Source: G965215145 sp965215145
Lineage (GTDB): Bacteria; Bacteroidota; Rhodothermia; Rhodothermales; JANQRZ01
Assembly: GCA_965215145.1 (NCBI GenBank)
Contig: OZ244038.1
Location: forward strand, 2,666,001 to 2,730,000
Direction of reading: 5' to 3'
DNA: 64,000 nucleotides
In this document: in pieces, positions 46,777 through 54,767 of the stretch
How positions within the stretch are numbered: the first letter of the stretch is position 1
How the letters are laid out: each line of letters opens with the position of its first letter
Notes under the pieces: model-generated
Told to the model about the DNA's origin: nothing
Databases searched by the model: none
The model's input: the letters and a program-made list of their open reading frames with translations, nothing else
Translations under genes and position numbers: made by a program

Positions 46777-46784
46777 TATTTTGC
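46777..46784 (+). promoter_or_regulatory. Possible -7 element for dxs
   Basis: TATTTTGC, 30 bases before the ATG, fits TAnnTTTG with one difference. The triplet 20 bases upstream is GCC, so no -33 element is evident; an activator could compensate. Confidence 0.4.
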
Positions 46785-46814
46785 GCCGCGCCCCTCCCAC
46801 CCCCCTCTCGCCCG

Positions 46815-48752
46815 ATGGAAGCGACCCTCCCCGCCGGCCCGCTCCTCCGCACCATCGACGCCCCGGCCGACCTCCGCCGGCTCCCCGTCGAGCAGCTCCC
46901 GCAGGTCTGCGACGAGCTCCGGGACTACATCGTCGACGTCGTCTCCGTCCACGGCGGCCACTTCGGCGCGAGCCTCGGCGTGGTCGAGCTGACGGTGGCG
47001 CTGCACTACGTGTTCGACACGCCCGACGACCTCCTCGTGTGGGACGTCGGGCACCAGGCCTACGGGCACAAGGTCCTCACCGGCCGCCGCGACGCGTTCC
47101 CCACGCAGCGGAAGTACGGCGGCCTCTCCGGCTTCCCCAAGCGCAGCGAGTCGGAGTACGACACGTTCGGCGTGGCCCACGCCTCGACCAGCATCTCGGC
47201 CGCGCTCGGGATGGCGAAGGCCCGCGACCTCAAGGGGACGAATCAGCACGTCGCCGCCGTGATCGGGGACGGGGCGCTCACCGGGGGGCTCGCCTTCGAG
47301 GGCCTCAACAACGCCGGCACCGCGGGCTCCGACCTCCTCGTCGTCGTCAACGACAACCGGATGTCGATCGACCCCAACGTGGGCGCGCTCAACGAGTACC
47401 TCGCGCGGGTGGCGACGGGGCGGGTCTGGAACGAGATGCGCGACGACCTCTGGGAGCTGTTCGCCAAGCTGAAGGGCGTCGGCGGCACGACCCTGCGCAA
47501 GATCGCGCAGCGCGTCGAGAACGGCGCGAAGGCGGCGCTCACGCCGGGGATGCTGTTCGAGGCCCTCGGCTTCCGCTACTTCGGCCCCGTCGACGGGCAC
47601 GACGTGACGGAGCTCGTCGAGCGGCTCGAGGCGCTGAAGGACCTGAAGGGGCCGATCCTGCTGCACACCCTCACGGTCAAGGGGAAGGGGTTCGCGCCGG
47701 CCGAGGCGGACCAGGTGAAGTGGCACGCCTCGTCGTCCCCCTTCGACAAGCTCACCGGCAAGAGCCTCGCGCAGCCCACGGCCAACGGCACGAAGCGCCC
47801 GAAGTGGCAGGACGTGTTCGGGCAGGCGGTGATCGAGCTGGCCGAGATGGACGACCGCGTGGTCGGGATCACGGCGGCGATGCCGAGCGGGACGAGCCTG
47901 AAGCACATGATCGCGCAGATGCCGGAGCGGGCCTTCGACGTCGGGATCGCGGAGATGCACGCCGTCGTGGAGGCCGCCGGCCTGGCGACGCAGGGGATGC
48001 GCCCGTTCGTGGCGATCTACTCGACGTTCCTACAAAGAGCCTACGACGGGGTCGTCCACGACGTGGCGCTCCAGGACCTCCCGGTCGTGTTCTGCATGGA
48101 CCGCGCGGGCGTCGCCGGCGCCGACGGCCCGACCCACCACGGCGCGCTGGACATCGCGTACATGCGCTGCGTCCCCGGCCTCGTCTGCGCCGCGCCGATG
48201 GACGAGCAGGACCTCCGCGACCTGATGTTCACCGCGCTCGGCCACGACGCCGGCCCCTTCGCCATCCGCTACCCGCGCGGGCAGGCCACGGGGATGCCGC
48301 TCCGCGAGGGGTTCGAGGACCTCCCCATCGGCAAGGGCCGCCGCATCGCCGACGGCGACGACCTCGCGTTCGTCAGCTACGGTGCCATCGGGAACTACGT
48401 GGGCGAGGCCCGCGAGCGGCTGGCCGCCCACGGCGTCAGCGCCGCCCACTACGACCTCCGGTTCGTGAAGCCGCTCGACGCCGAGCTGCTAGCGGAGGTG
48501 GCGGGCCGGTTCCGGCGGGTCATCACCGTCGAGGACGGGGTGACGACGGGCGGCGCCGGGACGGCCGTGCTGGAGTGGATGGCCGAGCAGGGCGTCGAGG
48601 GTGTGGAGGTGCTCCGGCTCGGGCTGCCGGACCGGTACGTGGACCACGGCACGCAGCGGGAGCTTCACGACGAGGTCGGCATCGGGCCGGACGGGCTCGT
48701 CCGCGCCGCGCTCGCCCTCGCCGGCCACGAGGCGCAGATCGAGGCGGCGTAG
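46815..48752 (+). CDS. dxs: 1-deoxy-D-xylulose-5-phosphate synthase
   Basis: 645 residues. It joins pyruvate and glyceraldehyde 3-phosphate in the first step of the MEP isoprenoid pathway, using thiamine diphosphate. Motifs are HGGHFGASLGVVELTVALHY, DVGHQAYGHKVLTGR, the thiamine-binding VIGDGALTGGLAFEGLNNAG with Mg ligands in VVVNDNRMSI, the second-half AEMHAVVEAAGLATQGMRP and DRAGVAGADGPTHHG. Full length. The pathway could supply the prenol chains that the DUF92 fusion would salvage, though that link is only inference. Confidence 0.97.
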   Translation: MEATLPAGPLLRTIDAPADLRRLPVEQLPQVCDELRDYIVDVVSVHGGHFGASLGVVELTVALHYVFDTPDDLLVWDVGHQAYGHKVLTGRRDAFPTQRKYGGLSGFPKRSESEYDTFGVAHASTSISAALGMAKARDLKGTNQHVAAVIGDGALTGGLAFEGLNNAGTAGSDLLVVVNDNRMSIDPNVGALNEYLARVATGRVWNEMRDDLWELFAKLKGVGGTTLRKIAQRVENGAKAALTPGMLFEALGFRYFGPVDGHDVTELVERLEALKDLKGPILLHTLTVKGKGFAPAEADQVKWHASSSPFDKLTGKSLAQPTANGTKRPKWQDVFGQAVIELAEMDDRVVGITAAMPSGTSLKHMIAQMPERAFDVGIAEMHAVVEAAGLATQGMRPFVAIYSTFLQRAYDGVVHDVALQDLPVVFCMDRAGVAGADGPTHHGALDIAYMRCVPGLVCAAPMDEQDLRDLMFTALGHDAGPFAIRYPRGQATGMPLREGFEDLPIGKGRRIADGDDLAFVSYGAIGNYVGEARERLAAHGVSAAHYDLRFVKPLDAELLAEVAGRFRRVITVEDGVTTGGAGTAVLEWMAEQGVEGVEVLRLGLPDRYVDHGTQRELHDEVGIGPDGLVRAALALAGHEAQIEAA

Positions 48753-48766
48753 CCGCTGGGTTGACC

Positions 48767-50164
48767 ATGCGCGCTCCGGCCACGAACTCACCCTGCTGCC
48801 CCCTCACGAAGGGGATCGGCCTCGCGGCCATAGTTGCTGGCCTGCTCCTCCCTGCCGCCCCGGCCGTTGCGCAGGAGCAGGCGGCCGACACGACGTTTCT
48901 CAACCGGAACATCCGGCAGCAGATGTTCCTCTTCGGGTACATCCAGGAGAATAAGCCGGAGCCCCCGCCAGCGACCGAGGAGGAGGTATCCGCCTACGTC
49001 TCCAGGGCGTCCGAGGCGTGGGCGGCGGAGGTCGAGGGCGAGCACCCCCACGTCGGCCGCCTCAACCCCTACGTCATGGCGTGGTTGCTCGCCTCCGTGT
49101 ATGCGGGCGACGTCCCGGAGCGGTTGGAGTGCTACAACTACGCCGAGCACGTGGTGCCGGCGTTCCTCACCGACTACGAGCAGTACCGCGAGGTGGACCC
49201 GGCCCACGCCCCCCTCATCCGGTGGGGCTACGACTGGACCGGCGGCTCGCTCGCCCTCCGGTGCGACGTTGGGCTGGAGCGGTGGGAGGCGTTGCACACG
49301 GCGTTCGAGCAAGCCCCCTCGCTCTACCAGGAGTATCTCGACGCGGAGGCGTACCCCAACGAGCAGGTTGCGGACCAGGTCCGCCGGGCGCAGCAGTTCT
49401 TCGACCAGCGCGCTCCGCTCTACGCCTTCCGCGACGCGCTCTATGAGGGCGACCTCGACGCGGCGCTCGCCGGGTTAGCGGCGGCTACGACGCAGGGCTT
49501 CGCCGCCTACGACCTCCGGCTGCTCGGGGAAGCGGTGTGGCGGGCGTACAAGGAGACGGGCCGGACCGACCACGCCCTCGCTAGGCTCGACCTCCTCGCC
49601 CGCACGCTCACGGCCGCCGACCTCCTGCGCGACACGCTCCAGGCGTGGTACGCGGGCACGGACCCGGAGCGGGGGGTGGAGCGGTTCGAACTCATGACCG
49701 CCGCCCCTTCGGCGCTCGTGCCATCGGAGGAGCGGGCCGACCTCTCGGGCACGTATACCGACCTCCTCACGGGTGAGCCCGTGGACTTAGCGGACCTGGC
49801 CGGGCGGCTCGTGCTCCTCGACTTCTGGGCCACGTGGTGCACCCCCTGCATCGCCGAGATCCCCGAGCTCCGAGCGCTCGTGGCCGAGCACGGCGACCGC
49901 GTCGCGCTCGTCTCCGTCAACGCCGACGCCGTGACGGAGGCCGAGGGACCGGACGGGGTCCGCGCGTTCATGGCCGAGCATGGGGTGGATTACCCGGTCC
50001 TCTACGATGACCCGGATCGCTCGCTGGCCGCTCGGTTCGGCGTCAGGGGCTATCCTGCGAAGTTCCTTATCGATCCGGAGGGCGCCCTCCTCGTCCACCC
50101 GACCGACGGGCGCCGGACCGTGAGTCTGGACGAGGTGGAGGCCTGCCTCGAAGGCCTCCGCTAG
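48767..50164 (+). CDS. Secreted TlpA-like thioredoxin-fold protein
   Basis: 465 residues. A signal peptide (to PAVAQ) and a helical region of about 300 residues with many Tyr and Trp precede a C-terminal thioredoxin domain of the TlpA/ResA type: GRLVLLDFWATWCTPCIAEIPEL with the CxxC redox pair, VALVSVNADAV, GVDYPVLYDDPD, and cis-Pro region VRGYPAKFLIDPEG. This is typical of Bacteroidota periplasmic thiol-disulfide oxidoreductases. The N-terminal part is unrecognised. It starts 14 bases after dxs, so it may share the transcript. Confidence 0.88.
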   Translation: MRAPATNSPCCPLTKGIGLAAIVAGLLLPAAPAVAQEQAADTTFLNRNIRQQMFLFGYIQENKPEPPPATEEEVSAYVSRASEAWAAEVEGEHPHVGRLNPYVMAWLLASVYAGDVPERLECYNYAEHVVPAFLTDYEQYREVDPAHAPLIRWGYDWTGGSLALRCDVGLERWEALHTAFEQAPSLYQEYLDAEAYPNEQVADQVRRAQQFFDQRAPLYAFRDALYEGDLDAALAGLAAATTQGFAAYDLRLLGEAVWRAYKETGRTDHALARLDLLARTLTAADLLRDTLQAWYAGTDPERGVERFELMTAAPSALVPSEERADLSGTYTDLLTGEPVDLADLAGRLVLLDFWATWCTPCIAEIPELRALVAEHGDRVALVSVNADAVTEAEGPDGVRAFMAEHGVDYPVLYDDPDRSLAARFGVRGYPAKFLIDPEGALLVHPTDGRRTVSLDEVEACLEGLR

Positions 50165-50199
50165 GCGCGCGTCGTGTCAAGCCCTGCCCTGTCGGTGCG

Positions 50200-50218
50200 C
50201 TGTCGTAGCTCACGACAG
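50200..50218. promoter_or_regulatory. Small dyad ahead of hicBA, possible HicB operator
   Basis: CTGTCGT and ACGACAG flank AGCTC, about 50 bases before the hicB start. HicB-type antitoxins usually repress their own operon through such a dyad. Unproven here. Confidence 0.35.
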
Positions 50219-50268
50219 GATCTCCCTCAGCGGCCACTGCGTTGGCGGATCACAGACAACCGGAGACC

Positions 50269-50487
50269 ATGAACCTGACCGCCGTTTACCAGAAGGTGCC
50301 TGAAGGCTACATCGCCTTCGTCGAGGAGCTTCCCGGCGCCAACACTCAGGGAGCAACGCTTGAGGAGGCCCGCGAGAACCTCCGCGAAGCAGTCGAACTC
50401 GTCTTGGAGACCAACCGCGCCCTGGCGGAGGAAGATCTAGAAGGGCAGGACGTGATCCGCGAACCCATGTTGCTGGAGGCGGCGTGA
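50269..50487 (+). CDS. hicB: HicB-family antitoxin
   Basis: 72 residues. The partially degraded RNase-H-like fold of HicB is evident in LTAVYQKVPEGYIAFVEELPGANTQGATLEEARENLREAVELVLE. There is no C-terminal DNA-binding extension, so this is the short type. It neutralises the HicA ribonuclease. Start at MNLTAVY; an upstream in-frame Met adds nine residues without family support. It overlaps hicA by four bases. Confidence 0.92.
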   Translation: MNLTAVYQKVPEGYIAFVEELPGANTQGATLEEARENLREAVELVLETNRALAEEDLEGQDVIREPMLLEAA

Positions 50488-50669
50488 AGCGCCGCGACTT
50501 GATCCGGCACCTGGAGCGGCACGGATGCGAGTTCTTGCGGGAGGGTGAGCGGCACACGATGTACGTGAACCGCGCAGTCCGGAAGACGTCGGCCGTTCCG
50601 CACCACCGCGAGGTTAATGAGCGCCTGGCTCGGAAGATCTGCAAGGATCTCGGGGTCCCTGCCCCGTGA
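50484..50669 (+). CDS. hicA: HicA-family toxin
   Basis: 61 residues with the double-stranded-RNA-binding-like fold of HicA mRNA interferases: KRRDLIRHLERHGCEFLREGERHTMYVN with the catalytic His in the GxRHT position, then VPHHREVNERLARKICKDLG. GTG start inside the hicB stop. The gene order is antitoxin first, the reverse of the classical hicA-hicB arrangement, though this order is also known. Confidence 0.92.
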   Translation: MKRRDLIRHLERHGCEFLREGERHTMYVNRAVRKTSAVPHHREVNERLARKICKDLGVPAP

Positions 50670-50816
50670 GGGCTACCGCACGGTTGCGACCGACGCAGGT
50701 TCATGGCAGCACCCTTCCGCCAGCTCCTTTTTTCTGGAGGCCGACGTCGCGGGGTCGTCCAACTGCACGGGGTTAGAGTAGAGCGGCTGAGGTCGGAAGC
50801 TTCGTCGGGAAATGGC

Positions 50817-50847
50817 TTGCCGCGCCGGAACTGCTGGGCTACATTGG
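50817..50847 (+). promoter_or_regulatory. Promoter TTG-N20-TACATTGG
   Basis: TTG (50817-50819), exactly 20 bases, then TACATTGG (50840-50847), 87 bases before the PEGA gene. The strongest of the three matches to the same model. Confidence 0.6.
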
Positions 50848-50933
50848 CCCTATCTGGCCCTCGGCCACCTGCACACGGCTCCCCCTGAGCACGTCGTTGT
50901 AGCCCCCCGCTCGGTCGGTCTCCCGCGTCGCCC

Positions 50934-52055
50934 ATGCCCAGCCTCAAAGAAGTCACCTTCCACCGCGAAGACGGCGTGCTCCCCGAGGGCGCGAAGCCGC
51001 CGCTGCGCTGGCGGCTCCAGCGGCTCGTCGGGCCGCTGCTGCTGGGCGCCGTCGTGCTCGTCACCGTCGGCGTCGGGGTGCTGCTGGCGATGGACCTCCT
51101 CGGCGAGGACCCGGCGGACGCGTCCGAGCTGGACCTAGCGGCGGAGGTGCTGGCGGCGCAGTCCGACGCCCAGCAGGCGCAGAGCGGGCGCGTGCAGAAC
51201 CCCGGTGGCGTCACGACCACGGAGCCCTCCAGCGGCGCCACCCTCACCCTCCTAGACATCCCCGCCGGCGCGGCCGTCCGCGTGGACGACGAGCCGGTCG
51301 GGCGGGCGCCCCTCCCCCCCCTCGACGTGGCGCCCGGCTACCGCTTCGTCTCCGTCGAGGCCGGCGACCAGTTGGTGATGGACACCCTGGTTTACGCCGC
51401 TGAGGGGGGCACCCTGAGCCTCTCGATGGAGCCGGCGGACGCCGTCGTTGCGAGCGCGCTGCTGGAGCCCTACGAGGCGCCTCGCCAACGGGAGGTGACC
51501 GCTCAGCCGGAGCCTCGCCGGCCCGAGCCCCGCCCGGCAGAGCCCGCTCCTCGGACGCCGGCGCAGCCGCGGGTCGAGCGACCGCGGGCGGAGCCGCCCG
51601 CGGTCCGGCCGGCGCAGGGCGCGCTCGTCGTCCAGTCCGAGCCGTCGGGCGCCGAGGTCCTCATCGACGGGCAGGCGCGCGGCACGACGCCCCTGAGCCT
51701 TTCGGGCCTCCCGGTCGGCACCTACACCGTCAGCCTGTCCGCGCCGGACCACGTCCCGGTCCAGCGCTCCGTGGCCGTGCAGGCCGGGGCGACCGAGACG
51801 GTGCGGCTCACGCTCGCCCCGGCCGCGCCGCCGCAGGGCCGGCTCGTCGTCGTCGCCAGGCCCTGGGGCTCGGTCTACATCGACGGCGCCCTCCACGCCC
51901 GCAACACCGACGTGGCCTACGAGACGGAGCTCCTCGCCGGCCCGCACCGGGTCCGCGTCGTCCACCCCGACCTCGGGACGCGCGAGGTGACGGTGGACGT
52001 CGGGGCGACGGTGACGACGCGGGTGACGATCGACCTCACCCAGCCCCCCGACTGA
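50934..52055 (+). CDS. PEGA-domain membrane protein
   Basis: 373 residues. A cytoplasmic segment of about 35 residues precedes one membrane helix (VGPLLLGAVVLVTVGVGVLLAMDLL). Outside it are three beta-sandwich units resembling PEGA domains: TLTLLDIPAGAAVRVDDEPVGRAPL, the best one ALVVQSEPSGAEVLIDGQARGTTPLSL with GTYTVSLSAP, and RLVVVARPWGSVYIDG. A Pro/Glu/Arg-rich linker separates the first two. PEGA domains are found in surface proteins and sensor kinases and their role is structural. It is the first gene of a rightward group. Confidence 0.85.
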   Translation: MPSLKEVTFHREDGVLPEGAKPPLRWRLQRLVGPLLLGAVVLVTVGVGVLLAMDLLGEDPADASELDLAAEVLAAQSDAQQAQSGRVQNPGGVTTTEPSSGATLTLLDIPAGAAVRVDDEPVGRAPLPPLDVAPGYRFVSVEAGDQLVMDTLVYAAEGGTLSLSMEPADAVVASALLEPYEAPRQREVTAQPEPRRPEPRPAEPAPRTPAQPRVERPRAEPPAVRPAQGALVVQSEPSGAEVLIDGQARGTTPLSLSGLPVGTYTVSLSAPDHVPVQRSVAVQAGATETVRLTLAPAAPPQGRLVVVARPWGSVYIDGALHARNTDVAYETELLAGPHRVRVVHPDLGTREVTVDVGATVTTRVTIDLTQPPD

Positions 52056-52072
52056 CCGGCAGCCCCGACGCT

Positions 52073-53110
52073 ATGGACCGGCCGCCCCCGCCCTCCGGAG
52101 TGCCCTGCTGTGCGCGCGGACGGAGGGGGCTCGGATGGGTGGCGATCGCGCTCGGGTGGTGCCTCGCGGCGAGCGTCGCCGCTGCGCAGCCGGCCTGTCC
52201 GGAGCTCCTCGCCCAGGCCGGGGCCCGGTACGTCGAGCGTGCCTTCCCCGAGGCCACGGCCGCCGCCCGCGCCTGCCTCGCCCGCGGCGACGCCGCCCTC
52301 CCCGACGCCGTCGCCGCGCGCCGGCTGCTGGCGCTGATCGCGCTGCGGCGGAACGACGACGCCCAGGCCGTGTCCCTCGTCACCGAGCTGCTCCGCCTCG
52401 ACCCCACCTACGAGGCCGACCCCGTCCGGGACCCGCCGGACTACGCCGGGCTGGTAGTTACGCTCCGCAGAGCGCTCCCCCCCGCCGAGGCGCAGCGGGC
52501 CGGGCCGGACGGAGCCCCCCCCGCTCCTCCCCCGCTCCCCCCATTGGAGGAGGTCCCGCAGCGCGGCGCCTACGTCGAGGTCTTCATCGGCCCAGGCAGC
52601 TACGGCGGGGAGCGCGGGGAGGTCGGTACCTCCCCCTTCAGCACGTTCACGGTGAACAACGGGATCACGATGGGCGGCGGCGGCGAGGTCCTCGTGACGC
52701 AGCGGTTCAGCCTGGCCCTGCTTTACCGCGCCCTCCAGCTCCCGGCGCTCCGAGCGCTGGAGGATGAGCCCGACGCGGCCGACCCCGTGCTGGACGAGCG
52801 GAACGGCTGGGTCCACCTCCTGGGGCTCGCGGGGCGGTTCCGGCTCCCGCTGCGCGAGGAGGTCGCCGCGCTGTACGTCCACGGCGGCGGCGGCCCGGCG
52901 GCGTCCACGCTCGAAGGGGAGCGCCGCGTAGGGAGCCACCTGCAAGCCGCGCTCGGGGTCGAGATCGCGGCGGCCGAGGACGCCAGCGGGTTCCTCGAAG
53001 TGGGCCTCGCCCTGACGCTGCCCGGCGGGGTCGTGGACCGGGTCAGCGGGAGCCCGGACCGGCTGATCTTCTTCAGCGGCGGCTTCCGAGCCCGCGTGTT
53101 CCGGTTCTGA
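52073..53110 (+). CDS. Envelope protein: TPR-like N terminus and barrel-like C terminus
   Basis: 345 residues, starting 17 bases after the PEGA gene. A signal-like helix (GLGWVAIALGWCLAASVAAAQ) is followed by a helical region (YVERAFPEATAAARACLARGDAALPDAVAARRLLALIALRR), resembling the N-terminal domain of proteins with the line RLDPTYEADPVRDPPDYA. The second half is beta-rich (YVEVFIGPGSYGG, RFSLALLYRALQL, SGFLEVGLALTLPGG) and ends FRARVFRF, an outer-membrane insertion signature. With PEGA it may form an envelope complex. Unrecognised family. Confidence 0.65.
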   Translation: MDRPPPPSGVPCCARGRRGLGWVAIALGWCLAASVAAAQPACPELLAQAGARYVERAFPEATAAARACLARGDAALPDAVAARRLLALIALRRNDDAQAVSLVTELLRLDPTYEADPVRDPPDYAGLVVTLRRALPPAEAQRAGPDGAPPAPPPLPPLEEVPQRGAYVEVFIGPGSYGGERGEVGTSPFSTFTVNNGITMGGGGEVLVTQRFSLALLYRALQLPALRALEDEPDAADPVLDERNGWVHLLGLAGRFRLPLREEVAALYVHGGGGPAASTLEGERRVGSHLQAALGVEIAAAEDASGFLEVGLALTLPGGVVDRVSGSPDRLIFFSGGFRARVFRF

Positions 53111-53180
53111 GCGCGATGCGCTGGCGGGGAAACCTCCGCCGGGCTTGGGGATTGGCGGGGCAGCCTTCCCCCCTCCGACT

Positions 53181-53696
53181 ATGCTCGACGCGCTCCCCGA
53201 CGACGCCCGCCTCTGGGTCTTCGCCGCCGCCCGCCCCCTCACGCCCGACGCCGAGGCGCGACTGCTCGACGCGGTCCGCGCCTTCATCGGCGGTTGGGCT
53301 TCCCACGGCCGCCCCGTCCCCGGCGCCGCCGAGGTCCGCGACGGCCGGTTCCTCCTCGTCGGCGCTCACCTCGGCGAGGGGGCCAACGCCGGGGTGTCCG
53401 GCTGCGGGATCGACAGCATGACGCGGGCCGTCGAGGCGGCGGGCGAGGCCGTGGGCGTGGACTGGCTCGGGGGGCTCCACGTCACCTACCGCGACGCCGA
53501 CGGCACGGTCCGCGCCGTGTCCCGGCCCGAGTTCCGCGCCGCCGTCCGTGAGGGCGCGGTGACGGACGACACGCCCGTGTTCGACCCGACCCTAGCGACG
53601 GTGGGGGCGCTCCGCGAGCAGGGGTTGGAGCGCCCGGCCGGCGAGTCCTGGCACGCCCGCGCCTTCGGCCTCGGCGCTTCGAGTCCCGCGCCCTGA
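53181..53696 (+). CDS. Conserved Bacteroidota protein of unknown function
   Basis: 171 residues, soluble, no signal peptide. It resembles a small family common in Bacteroidota and often mis-named an ABC transporter ATPase although no Walker motif is present. Characteristic segments are ARLWVFAAARPLTPDAEARL, AFIGGWASHG, DGRFLLVGAH, SGCGIDSMTRAVEAAG and DTPVFDPTLATVGALREQG, with a conserved Cys and paired Asp. No function can be assigned. The start is the Met after CCTCCGACT, in keeping with other leaders here. Confidence 0.75.
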   Translation: MLDALPDDARLWVFAAARPLTPDAEARLLDAVRAFIGGWASHGRPVPGAAEVRDGRFLLVGAHLGEGANAGVSGCGIDSMTRAVEAAGEAVGVDWLGGLHVTYRDADGTVRAVSRPEFRAAVREGAVTDDTPVFDPTLATVGALREQGLERPAGESWHARAFGLGASSPAP

Positions 53697-53785
53697 CCGC
53701 CGGCCCCACCTGCCCTCCACGGACCCGCGGCTCAGGAGCCCGGTTCAACGGGCGATACTATGCCGGACCCCAGCCTCCCTTGCCG

Positions 53786-54742
53786 ATGCGTCTGCTTGCC
53801 TCCGCCCTTACGCTGCTCATTCTCCTCCCGCTCGCCGGCCCCGCCGCGCGGGCGCAGGACGGCCCCTCGCACTTCCGCCAGGCCCACATCAAGGAGGTCA
53901 TCGAGCGCCGCTCCGGCTCGCTCGACGAGGTCCCCGAGGTCCGCTACGATTACTGGGTCGTCGAGGAGGACTCGCGGCTGGAGGCGCGGCTCGCGCTGTA
54001 CCGCGCCTTCGGTGAGGAGAACAAGGGGCTCCTCCAGATCCTCAACCGGAACGACCTGGAGAACCTCCAGCTCGGCGACACCCTCGTCGTCCCGACCGAC
54101 GCCGGGCTCGACTTCCGGGCCTACGCCCCGTTCCCCCGCTACTGGCCCGGCGCCCGCACCACCGACAAGGTCGTCATCCTCGACAAGCAGGTGCAGGCGT
54201 TCGCGGCCTACGAGTGGGGCCGCCTCGCGCGGTGGGGCGTGATCAACACCGGCACCGAGAGCAGCCGGACGCCGAGCGGGCGGTTCAACGTGAACTGGAA
54301 GGAGGACTACCGCGTCTCGACGCTGAGCCCCGGCTACGGCTCCACCGCCCCCGACGCCGAGCTGTGGGAGATGTTCTGGGTGATGAACATCCACGAGGCC
54401 CGCGGCATCCACATGCACCAGTACGCCCTCCCGATGGGCGGCCCGGCGAGCCACGGCTGCGTCCGGATGTCCGACCCCGACGCCCGCTGGCTCTACGCCT
54501 GGACCGACACGTGGGACAAGACCGGCGGCGCGCACATCTCGTCCGTCGGCGCCGAGATCCACGAGCCGGGGACGATGGTGCTCGTCATCGGGGAGGACAT
54601 CTGGGGGATGCCGGAGCCGTTCGTGTTCCGCGCGGACTACCCCGTGCTGAAGCGGGTGGTGCTGCCCGAGAGCCCCTACGACGTGCCGCCCGGCACCGAG
54701 CAGCAGGCCCGCTTCGACCGCCTCCGCGCGCAGCAGTCCTAG
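53786..54742 (+). CDS. L,D-transpeptidase (YkuD domain)
   Basis: 318 residues. After a signal peptide (to ARAQ) there is a short domain with a LysM-like segment (ILNRNDLENLQLGDTLVVP), then a YkuD catalytic domain: LDKQVQAFAAYEWGRLARWGVINTG, TPSGRFNVNWK and the active site MGGPASHGCVRMSDPDARWLY, with the catalytic Cys in HGCVRM. It forms 3-3 cross-links or attaches proteins to peptidoglycan in the periplasm. The end of the gene has an exact 12-base tandem duplication (CAGCAGTCCTAG) containing the stop codon. Confidence 0.92.
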   Translation: MRLLASALTLLILLPLAGPAARAQDGPSHFRQAHIKEVIERRSGSLDEVPEVRYDYWVVEEDSRLEARLALYRAFGEENKGLLQILNRNDLENLQLGDTLVVPTDAGLDFRAYAPFPRYWPGARTTDKVVILDKQVQAFAAYEWGRLARWGVINTGTESSRTPSGRFNVNWKEDYRVSTLSPGYGSTAPDAELWEMFWVMNIHEARGIHMHQYALPMGGPASHGCVRMSDPDARWLYAWTDTWDKTGGAHISSVGAEIHEPGTMVLVIGEDIWGMPEPFVFRADYPVLKRVVLPESPYDVPPGTEQQARFDRLRAQQS

Positions 54743-54767
54743 CAGCAGTCCTAGCCGTAGCGCGCCG

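Noticed and set aside
53145..53696. ABC transporter ATPase
   Set aside because: Relatives are often given this name, but no Walker A, Walker B or signature motif is present, so it was called unknown.
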